Below, piece by piece: positions 1 to 8,568 of a DNA stretch of 64,000 nucleotides; position 1 is the stretch's first letter, and the number at the start of each line of letters is the position of its first letter. Source of the stretch: Streptomyces sp. NBC_01431 (GTDB lineage Bacteria; Actinomycetota; Actinomycetes; Streptomycetales; Streptomycetaceae); contig NZ_CP109496.1 in NCBI RefSeq assembly GCF_036231355.1, positions 4,402,001-4,466,000 on the forward strand, written 5' to 3'. Under the pieces are notes generated by a model, which saw only the letters and a program-made list of their open reading frames with translations, had not been told where the DNA came from and did not search any database. A program made the translations under genes and the position numbers.

Positions 1-7
1 GTAGCGC

Positions 8-874
8 TCACGCCTCGTACTCTCCGACCCAGGACCGCTTCACGAGGTGCTTGGGCAGGTATTCGGAGACGACCTCGATGGGGAACGCGGCGTCGGCGGC
101 CATGCAGGTGAGGGCCAGCGGGCCGAGGGCGACCAGGCCGTCCCGGGTGAGGGAGCGCGCCTCGTCGCCGGTCCAGTACTGCTTGTGCCAGGTGAGGGCC
201 TCGCCCAGAGCCTCGTTGAACTCGGCCGCGTCCCGCTTCACGAAGCGGTAGAAGAGGTTGATGGACGGATAGACGAGCTTGAGTGTCGTGTCCGGGTCGG
301 CGATGGTCGCCTGTTGGGGATCGGTGCCGTGGAAGGCGGCCTGGAGCTTGTCGCCCAGGTCGTCGCGGCCGTGGAAGAGGCTCTGGAGGGTCTCCACCCA
401 GGAGTACATGTATTCGTCGAAGACCTGCCCGGATGCGCGGAGCAGGGAGACGGGCACGTTCATCAGCCGTTCCAGGCGGTCGTTGTCGCGGCAGATGACC
501 GCGAGGTAGACCGTCGTGAGCCAGGCCCCGGCGTGCGTGTAGGACGTCGGGCCGGTCGCCGGGAGGTTCTTCACCTCGCCCTTGCTCCCGATCCGGCACG
601 GTACGGGCCCCTCGGCCGCCGCGGCCGCGTCGAACAACCCGCACCCGACCTGGAGCGCGGTGACCCACGCCTCCCACGTCTCGAACTGACCCGCGTCGGG
701 GTCGGTCGCGCAGTACGAGTAGGCCACGGTCAGCGCGCTGTCCAGGGCCCGGGACCGGGACATCTCCGACCCTTCGAGCCGCTGGAGCACCCGGTTGGTG
801 CTCGCCAGGAGCCCCTCCATGTCCTCCTTGATCTGCACGACGGGAAAGTCATGGCGGGGGACGCTCGTGACCAC
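8..874 (-). CDS. Imm49-family immunity protein
   Basis: A 288-residue soluble protein. It resembles the Imm49 immunity family of streptomycete polymorphic-toxin loci: an all-helical protein with a conserved C-terminal segment around LGPLALTCMAADAAFP. Such proteins bind and neutralise the toxin encoded next to them. The GTG start at 874 follows an AAAGGAG ribosome site. It lies only 12 bases after the stop of the 860-residue toxin gene, which is the usual toxin-immunity order, so it is the last gene of the operon that begins at 4624. The family name is recognised from sequence memory; the pairing with the toxin is inferred from position. Confidence 0.72.
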   Translation of the reverse strand: MVTSVPRHDFPVVQIKEDMEGLLASTNRVLQRLEGSEMSRSRALDSALTVAYSYCATDPDAGQFETWEAWVTALQVGCGLFDAAAAAEGPVPCRIGSKGEVKNLPATGPTSYTHAGAWLTTVYLAVICRDNDRLERLMNVPVSLLRASGQVFDEYMYSWVETLQSLFHGRDDLGDKLQAAFHGTDPQQATIADPDTTLKLVYPSINLFYRFVKRDAAEFNEALGEALTWHKQYWTGDEARSLTRDGLVALGPLALTCMAADAAFPIEVVSEYLPKHLVKRSWVGEYEA

Positions 875-886
875 TGGTGCTCTCCT

Positions 887-3469
887 TTAAATCTTGAAGT
901 GTTCCATCACGGCACCAGCGTAGGAGCCCGTGTTGTCGGCCGCCTTCACCAGGACGTAATCGATCTTGTTGTCCTCCAGCGCGTCGAAGAGGGCGTCCGC
1001 GATGTCCCGGTCCTTGCCGCCGCGATTCCACATCTCCGTGAGGATGGTGTGGACGTATTCCTTGGTCCCCTGCTTGACCATCATGTTCGCGGCCGTACCG
1101 GAACCCTTGCGCCAGCCGAGCTCCCCGGAAGGCGCCTTCGCCTCGACTATGAGGTACTTCCCGTTGTCGTCCAGTTTGTAGAGCTGGTCGAACATGTTGG
1201 CACCGTTGGGCGTCTTGGGAAGGTCGATCCAGTCGGCGGTCGGGAATTCCTTGGGAACCACGTGCAGTTCGGCCGCGAGTTCGCCGAGTTTCTCCGACAG
1301 TTTGCTGTTGTTCGGCGTTCCGAGGAGATCCTTGTCATAAGCGAGCTGCGCCGCGGCAAGGTCCTTCTGGGCCTTGGGGCTCGGGGCCTCGTCGAATGCC
1401 TTCTGGGCATTGGTGAGGTCGACACCGAGTTTGCGGTGCTTCGCCGCCTCGTCGAGGTTCGGCAGGTGCCGGGGGTCGACCGAGTCCAGGTTCAGCGCCG
1501 TCTTGCCGAACTTGAACTCGGACGGGCCGTGCGGCAGGGCGTGCCGGGGCACCCAGCTGCCGTTCGGCATCTCCACGAGCTGGGGGAGTTCGACGCCGTC
1601 CACGAGCGTCTCGACGCTCTTGCGGTGGCCGAGCGTGTTGTAGTACTTCTCGCGCCAGGCCGGGTCCTCGTTCGCCCTGCGGACGTGCTCGTCCATGAGG
1701 CGCTTGCGCTCCGCGGCGTCGATCTGCCGCGGCTCGTGGCCGCTCGGGTGCCCGTCCGGGTGCGCGGCATCGCCGCCCGAGCCGTCGTGCCCGCCGCCGG
1801 AGCCGTGGCCGCCGGAGCCGGAGCCGTGCCCGCCGGTGGTGGAGTCGTGGCCGCCGGAGGAGGGCCCGTGCCCGCCGTGGCCCGGGGTGCTGCCGTGTCC
1901 GGCGTCCGCCGCGTGTCCCGCCGTGTCGCCCGTCGAGGGACCGCCCCCGCGGCTCCCGCCCGTCGCACCCCGGTCGAGGTCGTTGGCCGCGCCGTGGCCC
2001 AGGTCGCGGGCGGTGCCGCCGGGGGTGTGGGTGCCCGGGGTGGCCGGGTGGTCGCCGACGTGTCCGGCCCGGTCGCCCGCGCCGACCAGCACCGGCTGCT
2101 TGACCCCGGCCGGTACGGATTCGGCGGCGTGCGGCAGGGAGCTCTTGAGCTTGGCGATGTCGTCGGCGGAGAGCTCGACGTGGGCCGGGGCCAGAGTGCC
2201 GTCGGGTTTGTAGACCTTGCCGTCGTCGAGGTTGAGGCGGCTGCCGCCGGGCCATTCGACGTAGTTGCCCTTGATGACGGGGGTGTCGTCGGCGAAGGAG
2301 ATGTTGTCGAGGTGGCCGAGGCCGGGGAGGGCGGTTTTGGATGCGCCGAAGGTGATGTTCTTGAGGTTGCCGAAGAGGTCGCCGACTTTGATGATGCCGA
2401 ATTTCCCGGCCTTGGCGACGTAGGTCATGGGGTCGACGACCTTGGCGACCTTGCCGGTGACGGAGAGGACCTTGGCGACGGCGCCGGTTTTGGCGGCGGT
2501 GCCGCTGCCGCCGGTGAAGACGGTGGTCAGGACGTTGAAGGTGACCGATCCGGCCGCGCGGGCGGGGTTCTTGCCCCATTCGTCCCAGGCGACGAGGGCT
2601 TTGCCGGTCTCCTTCATCGCGGTACGCGAGTCACGGAGCCAGGAGGGCATGTTCTTGTCGGGGACGGTCCAGAACACCCCGGCCAGCGGGGTGGAGGTGA
2701 TGACGAGGCCGGTGGCGAGTTTCGCGAGCCCGGTCCAGGCCTGACCGGCCTTGTCCCAGCCGTCGACACCGACGAGGGTGCCGAGGCCTTTGACCGTGCC
2801 CCAGATCCCGTCGACGATGAACCCGTCCCACACGAAGCTCTTCACCTGGTGCCAGGCCCAGGCGAGGCCGGTGTACTCGCGTTCGGCGTGGCCGCCCCAG
2901 GGGGTTTCCTCGGCGTGTTTGAGGGCGTCCTCGGAGTACCCGTACATGCCGTCTTTGTGGCTGCCGTCATCGACGGTCAGTTTGCTTCCGCCGACCAGCG
3001 CGGTGATCTTGTCGTGGCAGGTGCGCTCGGCGGCGGTGAACGCGGCGATCGCGGCGGCGACATCGTTCATCAGCCGCTCGTTGTGGTCGACCTTCTTCTG
3101 GTCGCGCCGCCAGTGGTCATCGCCCTCGATGCTGTCGGTGAAGGTGAACGCCTCCGCCCGCAGGCTCTTCAGCTTCTCCACCAGCGGCCGCACGTCACTC
3201 TCGTACGCGGTCAGCGCGGCGGCCGCCTTCTCCAGCCCGTCGGCGAAATCGTCCGCCTTCGTCTTCACGGCCAGCGTCGTGGCGAACAACTGGTCCGCCT
3301 CCGGGGCGTGATAGCACGCCGACAGGCCCTGGAACTCTTGGTGGACATCGGACCCACCGGTACGGAACTCACCGGCCTGCTTCGTCAGCGCGGCCGCGTC
3401 CTTGCCCAGCTGCTCCAGGTTCCCGGTGAACATCGGGATCCCGCCGGGCTCGATCACATCCTTGCTCAC
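887..3469 (-). CDS. Polymorphic toxin with WXG100-like N-terminus and PD-(D/E)XK-like C-terminal domain
   Basis: An 860-residue protein in three parts. Residues 1-110 form a helical WXG100/ESAT-6-like region. A helical, partly hydrophobic central part runs to about 450. A long Gly/His/Ser-rich linker (about 480-575) leads to a C-terminal domain (about 590-860). In the C-terminal domain, DQLYKLDDNGKYLIVEAKA carries an acidic residue followed by E776-x-K778, the arrangement of PD-(D/E)XK nucleases, with a downstream KQGTKEYV helix. This suggests a secreted or contact-delivered nuclease; the exact toxin family is not identified. GTG start overlaps the upstream stop by 4 bases (GTGA). The adjacent Imm49 gene should protect the producer. 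Export by a type VII-like route is inferred from the small WXG100 partners. Confidence 0.75.
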   Translation of the reverse strand: MSKDVIEPGGIPMFTGNLEQLGKDAAALTKQAGEFRTGGSDVHQEFQGLSACYHAPEADQLFATTLAVKTKADDFADGLEKAAAALTAYESDVRPLVEKLKSLRAEAFTFTDSIEGDDHWRRDQKKVDHNERLMNDVAAAIAAFTAAERTCHDKITALVGGSKLTVDDGSHKDGMYGYSEDALKHAEETPWGGHAEREYTGLAWAWHQVKSFVWDGFIVDGIWGTVKGLGTLVGVDGWDKAGQAWTGLAKLATGLVITSTPLAGVFWTVPDKNMPSWLRDSRTAMKETGKALVAWDEWGKNPARAAGSVTFNVLTTVFTGGSGTAAKTGAVAKVLSVTGKVAKVVDPMTYVAKAGKFGIIKVGDLFGNLKNITFGASKTALPGLGHLDNISFADDTPVIKGNYVEWPGGSRLNLDDGKVYKPDGTLAPAHVELSADDIAKLKSSLPHAAESVPAGVKQPVLVGAGDRAGHVGDHPATPGTHTPGGTARDLGHGAANDLDRGATGGSRGGGPSTGDTAGHAADAGHGSTPGHGGHGPSSGGHDSTTGGHGSGSGGHGSGGGHDGSGGDAAHPDGHPSGHEPRQIDAAERKRLMDEHVRRANEDPAWREKYYNTLGHRKSVETLVDGVELPQLVEMPNGSWVPRHALPHGPSEFKFGKTALNLDSVDPRHLPNLDEAAKHRKLGVDLTNAQKAFDEAPSPKAQKDLAAAQLAYDKDLLGTPNNSKLSEKLGELAAELHVVPKEFPTADWIDLPKTPNGANMFDQLYKLDDNGKYLIVEAKAPSGELGWRKGSGTAANMMVKQGTKEYVHTILTEMWNRGGKDRDIADALFDALEDNKIDYVLVKAADNTGSYAGAVMEHFKI

Positions 3470-3912
3470 TGGCCCGCCCCCGACGCGTCAGCATTCTTGT
3501 CGGCGGGGGGAGCGGGCACGGGCTTGCCGTCGGGCCCGATCTCCTGGCCCTTGTCATTGATGACGGGCTCCTTGACGGCCTGCGCCTGCTTGTTCGCGGC
3601 CATCTGGAGATCACCGTGAATGTAGGCGGTGGTGGCATCGAAGGCGCCCTGCATCGAACGCCCCGTCCGCACCGCGATGTAACCGAGCTCCTGCGCCTTG
3701 TGCTCCATGAACTCACCCAGCGCCGCACCGACCGGCCCGATCGGAGGAGCCGTACCGCAGTACGGCCCCGAAATCGTCCCCGCCGAGGAAGCCGCCGACT
3801 TCAGACTGGTCTGCATACCCGTCCCGGCCGTCGACATCGCCTCAGCCGCATGCGCCGTCTTTTGCAGCACACCCGACACACCCGCCGGCGAAACATCCCA
3901 GCTACCCACCAC
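3466..3912 (-). CDS. DUF6507-like accessory protein of the toxin operon
   Basis: A 148-residue protein starting VVGSWDVSPAGV, with an alanine-rich helical core and a polar Pro/Lys-rich tail. The SWDVSP opening and the FDATTAYIHGDLQMA segment match what I recall of DUF6507, a small streptomycete family found beside WXG100 genes and large toxins. Two adjacent GTG codons could serve as start; a GGGGG run lies upstream. It overlaps the toxin gene by 4 bases, so translation is likely coupled. Its role (chaperone, export partner or toxin adaptor) is not known. Confidence 0.6.
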   Translation of the reverse strand: MVGSWDVSPAGVSGVLQKTAHAAEAMSTAGTGMQTSLKSAASSAGTISGPYCGTAPPIGPVGAALGEFMEHKAQELGYIAVRTGRSMQGAFDATTAYIHGDLQMAANKQAQAVKEPVINDKGQEIGPDGKPVPAPPADKNADASGAGQ

Positions 3913-3958
3913 ACACCCCCGTCACGCACACCACAACTGCCCTACAACTGCGCCCAGT

Positions 3959-4270
3959 TCAGCCGATCGCGTCGACGGCGGCCTTCGCCTTGGACAGCGT
4001 CGAATGCGCCGTGCCGTCATTGAGCTCCAGCGTCCCGCGCACCAGCCGGATGATGTCGCGGACCTCGTTCGCGGCCTTGTTCCAGCGCAGTTCCTTGCCG
4101 TGGTACTCGTCCGAAACACCGTCGGCGGTGAACTCGGCCATCGCGGCCTTCACCGCGCGGTCACGGTCGTTGAGAACGCGCTCAAGATGCCCGATGATCC
4201 CCGCGAGACCACCCTGGACCTCGGTCGAAGCCCCCGTGTCGTAACTACGCCGGTCCTGGTTCTGACCCAT
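3959..4270 (-). CDS. ESAT-6/WXG100-like small protein
   Basis: A 103-residue helical protein. A central RWNKAANEVRDII segment sits between two predicted long helices, the helical hairpin plan of ESAT-6/WXG100 proteins, with tryptophan at the turn. Proteins of this size and pattern are annotated in Streptomyces as ESAT-6-family. They are typically exported by, or partner with substrates of, type VII secretion. It is the second gene of the toxin operon, 18 bases after the first. No signal peptide or membrane segment is visible. Confidence 0.7.
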   Translation of the reverse strand: MGQNQDRRSYDTGASTEVQGGLAGIIGHLERVLNDRDRAVKAAMAEFTADGVSDEYHGKELRWNKAANEVRDIIRLVRGTLELNDGTAHSTLSKAKAAVDAIG

Positions 4271-4288
4271 GATCCCTGCCCCCTGTAG

Positions 4289-4624
4289 TTAGTGACGCGC
4301 GCCGAAACGAGCCGCGTCGAAGTTCGCCGACGACATGTTCTGATGCGCGTTGGACTCCTGCTCGTGATCACCAGACCCGAACGCGGAGTCCATCCCGGAC
4401 TGCCCGCCCAGAATGTCCTGCAACGACCCGTTCAGGTCATTGGTGATCTCATCCGCGTGCGCCTTGAACGTGTCGAACGCGGACTTACCCGCGCCGTTGA
4501 ACTTCCCCTCCAGCGGATCCGCCGCAGCGATCAACTGCCGGATCAACGCGCCGAGATCAGTACTCGACCCATCGGTGCTCTTCCCCAGATCGGACAGAGT
4601 CGTGGACCCCATGTCGAACTTCAC
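4289..4624 (-). CDS. WXG100-family small protein, first gene of the toxin operon
   Basis: A 111-residue protein beginning VKFDMGSTTLSDLGKS. I chose the GTG at 4624 because GGGGG lies 7 bases upstream and the family usually starts MKFDMGS; a longer in-frame ORF to 4690 adds 22 residues that do not look conserved. Two helical stretches flank LEGKFNGAGKSAFDTF, followed by an acidic, polar tail. It is recognised as a streptomycete WXG100-like family that accompanies large toxins. Being first in the operon, it probably acts as an export partner. Confidence 0.7.
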   Translation of the reverse strand: MKFDMGSTTLSDLGKSTDGSSTDLGALIRQLIAAADPLEGKFNGAGKSAFDTFKAHADEITNDLNGSLQDILGGQSGMDSAFGSGDHEQESNAHQNMSSANFDAARFGARH

Positions 4625-4760
4625 GCACACACCCCCGTAACAGACACGGCCAATACGAATCGCCAGGCTTGAAGCGCGTGGCGAGATCATGTCTATCGAA
4701 CGTGTGTTGCGGACGCAATCTGCTTCTGTCCCAGTTTGGTAGCAGGCCCCTTAGCTGGGG

Positions 4761-4959
4761 TGCCCAGCCCTGAAGGGGCGCGGGGAACTGCGCGACCAGC
4801 CGGAGACGCCCCGCACCCGACGATCAACCCGCGCCCGGGGCGAATCCCCGAGGGGTGCAGGGTGCCCAGCCCCAAAAGGGGCGCGGGGAACTGCGCGACC
4901 AGCCAGAGACGCCCCGCACCCGACGATCAACCCCGGCCCGGGGGGGCGACCCCCGAGGG
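4761..4959. repeat. Two tandem copies of a streptomycete intergenic repeat
   Basis: Two near-identical copies of about 96 bp start at 4761 and 4863. Each runs from TGCCCAGCCC through GCGCGGGGAACTGCGCGACC to GACGATCAAC and a CCCGAGGG end. The core recurs inverted at 11935 and, more divergent, at 27743, so it is a dispersed element. The 474 bases between the toxin operon and the sigma-factor gene hold these copies and no gene that I can support. GC-rich self-complementary ends suggest RNA or DNA hairpins; function unknown. Confidence 0.85.
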
Positions 4960-5098
4960 CAGGGAGGGCTCTGCGTCAACCCCCTCCGCGCACCCCCCAA
5001 TTGACCCGAGCAAAAAAATTCCACCCCGCCGCGCAGCGCATTGCACGGATCCCACCCCCGCCGCCCCCTATAGGTGACCAACCATCAAGGAGGTGGCC

Positions 5099-5707
5099 GT
5101 GAGCCCCGGTCTGGTGGACTACGACGACTTCTTCCGCGCAGAGTTCCCAAAGACCGTCCGCTACCTCATGCGGACCGGTGCCTCTTTCGAAGAGGCCGAG
5201 GACTCCGCGCAGGAAGCCATGAAGGCACTGCTGCACAAGTGGCCGGGCTGCGAGCACCCCGTCGGATGGGTCCGCACCACCGCTTGGCGTGCGTACATCA
5301 GGAAGGCCGAACGCGACCGCAAGCGCGTCGCACTGGAGTCCCTGAACGCCCGCCTCGCACCCGCGCCGCACCACCAATCCACCCATCCGGACGAGTACGC
5401 CCAGGTGCTGAAGATCCTGCGCGAACTCCCGCCCCGGCAGCGCGAAGTACTCGCCCTCGCCCTGGACGGCTACGGCACGGACGAGATCGCCGAGCTCCTG
5501 GACCTGAAGTCCGGGACCGTGCGAAGCAACCTGCGCCATGCCCGCGCCGCCCTGCGCAGCGCCCTGGAGACCCACCTGGAACTCCCGCCCCACCCCGAGA
5601 CCAAACCCCAAGCCACACCCGCCATCAACCCCACCATCCACCCCACAACCAACCCCGTTCCCGAAACCCACTCCCAAGAAGGAGGTCCGCATGCCCAGCA
5701 GGGATGA
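5099..5707 (+). CDS. ECF (sigma-70 family) RNA polymerase sigma factor
   Basis: A 202-residue sigma factor. Region 2 lies at about 8-75 (DYDDFF, AEDSAQEAMKALLHKW, GWVRTTAWRAY). Region 4 lies at about 103-155 (LPPRQREVLALALDGYGTDEIAELL, then a helix-turn-helix at SGTVRSNLRHAR). A proline- and threonine-rich tail follows. The GTG at 5099 sits 5 bases after AAGGAGG; an in-frame GTG at 5093 overlaps that ribosome site and was rejected. The next gene overlaps the 3' end by 17 bases. No recognisable anti-sigma factor is beside it, so the unknown partner may hold that role. Confidence 0.88.
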   Translation: MSPGLVDYDDFFRAEFPKTVRYLMRTGASFEEAEDSAQEAMKALLHKWPGCEHPVGWVRTTAWRAYIRKAERDRKRVALESLNARLAPAPHHQSTHPDEYAQVLKILRELPPRQREVLALALDGYGTDEIAELLDLKSGTVRSNLRHARAALRSALETHLELPPHPETKPQATPAINPTIHPTTNPVPETHSQEGGPHAQQG

Positions 5708-6443
5708 GAAGGGTCTCGTGACGAGCCGGCCCCACCCGCAGGCCCCCACACCGGGGGAGGCGGCCCTTCAGCTGCGCCGGCTGCACCCGGCCTTCGAACG
5801 CTTCCTGCGCGGCGTCGACGCCGAGGTCGACGCCAGGATCACCGACGACGAGCTGGAACACCGCCTAGGCCGCATCAAGGAGGCGGCCCACGGCACCCAC
5901 CAGATGCCGCCTCCGCCACCCAGCCCCCACGAGTTGGCCTCCCGAGAGGAATGGGCGGCGTACGGCTACCACGTCGTACGGCTCTGGCTGACCGCCATAG
6001 CGACAGCAACTCGCGCTCACACAACGGGAGTTCGCCGGGACGACATCGATCCGCTCGCCGTGGAGACCGTCGCCCGCGCCGTCAACAGTTTCCGGGACCG
6101 GGCCCTGCGCCCGGACCGCATGCCGGAGCCTGCGGCCGCCGGGGCCGAGCCGAGGGCGGAGTTCCTGACGGAGTGCGTACGCCACCTGCCGTACGCCCAG
6201 CGCAGCCGCCGGCTCATGGGGGAGCACATTCCGTACGACGAGTTCGAGGACACGGACGAGGTGGAGATCGTGCAGGCGCTGTACGGCTGCGTGGCGCCCG
6301 GCCGTACGGACACCCTGCGCCGGGTGGCTCGCGAGGAGGACTGGCCGGGCCAGACCGAGGAGGTCATCACGCTCACCCCGATCGCCATCCGGGCCGCCGC
6401 TCAGAACTACCCCGAGGCCGTCGATCCGACGGCCATGACCTGA
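5691..6443 (+). CDS. Hypothetical protein coupled to the ECF sigma gene
   Basis: A 250-residue protein that I do not recognise. The ATG at 5691 follows AAGAAGGAGG and overlaps the sigma gene by 17 bases, so the two are co-translated. It is hydrophilic, with an acidic helical region near HIPYDEFEDTDEVEIVQALYG, and has no membrane segment, so it is not a classical transmembrane anti-sigma factor. A cytoplasmic regulator or partner of the sigma factor is possible but is only inferred from the overlap. Confidence 0.7.
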   Translation: MPSRDEKGLVTSRPHPQAPTPGEAALQLRRLHPAFERFLRGVDAEVDARITDDELEHRLGRIKEAAHGTHQMPPPPPSPHELASREEWAAYGYHVVRLWLTAIATATRAHTTGVRRDDIDPLAVETVARAVNSFRDRALRPDRMPEPAAAGAEPRAEFLTECVRHLPYAQRSRRLMGEHIPYDEFEDTDEVEIVQALYGCVAPGRTDTLRRVAREEDWPGQTEEVITLTPIAIRAAAQNYPEAVDPTAMT

Positions 6444-6481
6444 CAGAGTCCGCACCACCACCGCCCCGCGCAAGGTGACAC

Positions 6482-7537
6482 ATGAACGCGAACGACGATG
6501 CCAAGGTGCGGCAGATACTCCGCCGCAGTCACGAACTCGACTACGGACACTTCGCGATCGGAATCGAGATCCAGCCCTACAAGCTGGTCGCGGTCCTGTC
6601 CGAGATCGACGGAAGAGTGGTGGCACGTTCGCGCCGGGACCTGACCGACATGGACCCGGACGAGGTCGTCAAGCACGCGGCGGAACTGGCGGCGCAGGTC
6701 GCCTCGGACCGGCTGGGCTGCGGGTTCCCGAGGAGCAGGCTCTGTCTCGGCGTGCAGGTCGGCGGTCCCGTCGATCCGGACACCGGGATGGTCCTGCACC
6801 TCCTGAACGCCCCCGACGACCGGGGCAAGGACCGTCCGCCCCCCTATGAATGGGTGGACTTCCCGCTCGGCCCCGAGCTTGCGGCCGCGTTCGGCTGCAA
6901 GACCGCGGTGGAGAACGACGCGCACGCCTTCGCCGCGTACGAGCAGCGGCTCGGGGTGGGCGCCGATTGCCCGACGTTCGCCGTCATCCTGATCCGTGAC
7001 GGCGTGGGCGCGGGAGTGGTCGTACGCCGTGAACGGCTCGCGGTGCCAATCGAGTTCGGGCACTACCAGGTGTGGCCGCGCGGGAGGGCCTGCGACTGCG
7101 GGATGCGCGGCTGCATCGAGAGCCAGCTCGGCAACCGTGCGATTCCGGCGGTCGTCAAGGAGCGCACCGGGCGGGAGCTGGACGGTCTGGAGGCCGCCAT
7201 AGCGCTCGCCGACGGCGGCACCGCCCAGGCCTCCGAGGCGACCGCCGCCTTCCGCAAGGCCGGGGTCTCACTGGCCCGGGGCATCGCCACCCTGCTCACC
7301 ACTTTCGGGCCGAGCCAGATCGTCATCTACGCCGCCGAGGACCTCATCACCGGCGGTCCGGGCCGCCGCGCGGCCAACGCCTTCCTGCGCGCGCTGCGGA
7401 ACTTCCCCGACCACACCTTTCAGATCAGTCGCAACTGTCACATCGTCACCAAGCCGCTGGATGTCGTACGAGGTGCGCAGGGCGCTGCCCTGATCGCGCT
7501 GGAGAACTGCCTGGGCATCCAGCTCCAACCTCGCTGA
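6482..7537 (+). CDS. ROK-family protein, degenerate phosphate-binding loop
   Basis: A 351-residue ROK protein. The zinc-binding signature CDCGMRGCIE and the ENDAHAFAAYE catalytic-region motif are present. The N-terminal ATP-phosphate loop, normally DxGGT, reads IEIQPYKLVAV, more like ROK regulators than sugar kinases. There is no N-terminal helix-turn-helix. The ATG follows AAGGTGA. It lies 20 bases before a canonical ROK kinase, suggesting joint expression. It may be a sugar-sensing or weakly active homologue rather than a kinase; this is inferred from the lost loop. Confidence 0.82.
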   Translation: MNANDDAKVRQILRRSHELDYGHFAIGIEIQPYKLVAVLSEIDGRVVARSRRDLTDMDPDEVVKHAAELAAQVASDRLGCGFPRSRLCLGVQVGGPVDPDTGMVLHLLNAPDDRGKDRPPPYEWVDFPLGPELAAAFGCKTAVENDAHAFAAYEQRLGVGADCPTFAVILIRDGVGAGVVVRRERLAVPIEFGHYQVWPRGRACDCGMRGCIESQLGNRAIPAVVKERTGRELDGLEAAIALADGGTAQASEATAAFRKAGVSLARGIATLLTTFGPSQIVIYAAEDLITGGPGRRAANAFLRALRNFPDHTFQISRNCHIVTKPLDVVRGAQGAALIALENCLGIQLQPR

Positions 7538-7557
7538 TCCCGCTAGGAGCACACCGC

Positions 7558-8568
7558 ATGGGCTCTTCTGCCACCCCTCACGAGCGCGCCGCGCGCTCCA
7601 TCGGTCTCGATGTCGGAGGAACGAAGATCGCTGCCGGAGTAGTGGACGCCAAGGGGCACGTCCTGGAACGCGTACCGCAGGTGCCGTGCCCGGCGGACGA
7701 CCAGGAGGCCGTGCTGCGGGCCGCCTCCCGGCTCATCGACGGGCTGCGCGACCGCCACCCGGGCGTGGTCGCCCTCGGTGTCGGGGCGGCCGGTCTGGTC
7801 AGCTGGCCCGAGGGCCGCATCCGCACCGCCCCCAACAACGCCTACCACGACCTGCCCTTCCGCCACCTGCTTGAAGATTCCACCGGCCTGCCAACGGTGG
7901 TCGACAACGACGCCAACGCGGCGTGCTGGGCGGAGTACCGCATGGGCAACAGTGCCTCGTACATGGCGTTCGTGACCGTCGGTACGGGGGTCGGCGGCGG
8001 GCTCGTCCTGGACGACCGGCTCTTTCGCGGACGCACCGGCATCGGCACCGAGCTCGGCCACATGATCGTCGATCCACACGGCCGGCAGCGCTGCGGCTGC
8101 GGCATCGTCGGCTGTCTCGAACCCCTCGCGTCGGGCCCCGCGCTCGGCCGGTACGGCAGGTCGGCCGCCGCCACCGAGCCGCAGGGCCTGCTCGCCACCC
8201 TCGCGGGTGGCGCGTCCCGGGTGACCGGCGAAACCGTCTCGACGGCCGCCAGCTCCGGAGACCCCACTGCCCGAGCCCAGTTGGCGCACCTGGGCCACTG
8301 GCTCGGCATCGGCATCGCGACGCTGGTCAACCTCTTCGACGTCGAGCTGGTGGTGGTCGGCGGCGGCGTCGCGGACGCCGGTGACGCCCTTCTGGCCCCG
8401 ACCCGGCGCAGCTTCGAGCACTACGTCACCGCCCGGGGCCACCGCCAACTCCCGTCCATCAGGCCCAGTTTGCTCGGGCCGGGCGCGGGCTGGATCGGCG
8501 CGGCGCTGCTGGCGCTCGACGCCTACGAGGAAAACGCGCTGTGCGGCAGCAGCGCCGCCCTCACCTGA
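7558..8568 (+). CDS. ROK-family glucokinase-like sugar kinase
   Basis: A 336-residue protein with an intact ROK plan: LDVGGTKIAAGVVD phosphate loop, DNDANAACWAEY around the catalytic aspartate, VTVGTGVGGGLV second phosphate motif, and the zinc motif CGCGIVGCLE. The C-terminal VVVGGGVADAG adenosine motif is also present. It should phosphorylate glucose or a related hexose with ATP in the cytoplasm. The ATG at 7558 has TAGGAG 8 bases upstream. It follows a degenerate ROK protein. Its 3' end overlaps the convergent DUF397 gene by 8 bases. The exact sugar cannot be told from sequence. Confidence 0.88.
   Translation: MGSSATPHERAARSIGLDVGGTKIAAGVVDAKGHVLERVPQVPCPADDQEAVLRAASRLIDGLRDRHPGVVALGVGAAGLVSWPEGRIRTAPNNAYHDLPFRHLLEDSTGLPTVVDNDANAACWAEYRMGNSASYMAFVTVGTGVGGGLVLDDRLFRGRTGIGTELGHMIVDPHGRQRCGCGIVGCLEPLASGPALGRYGRSAAATEPQGLLATLAGGASRVTGETVSTAASSGDPTARAQLAHLGHWLGIGIATLVNLFDVELVVVGGGVADAGDALLAPTRRSFEHYVTARGHRQLPSIRPSLLGPGAGWIGAALLALDAYEENALCGSSAALT

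Noticed and set aside
47..3619. Very long open frame on the plus strand opposite the toxin operon
   Set aside because: It is the GC-rich antisense shadow of the toxin and DUF6507 genes; composition is Gly/Arg/Val-rich without motifs and it has no ribosome site.
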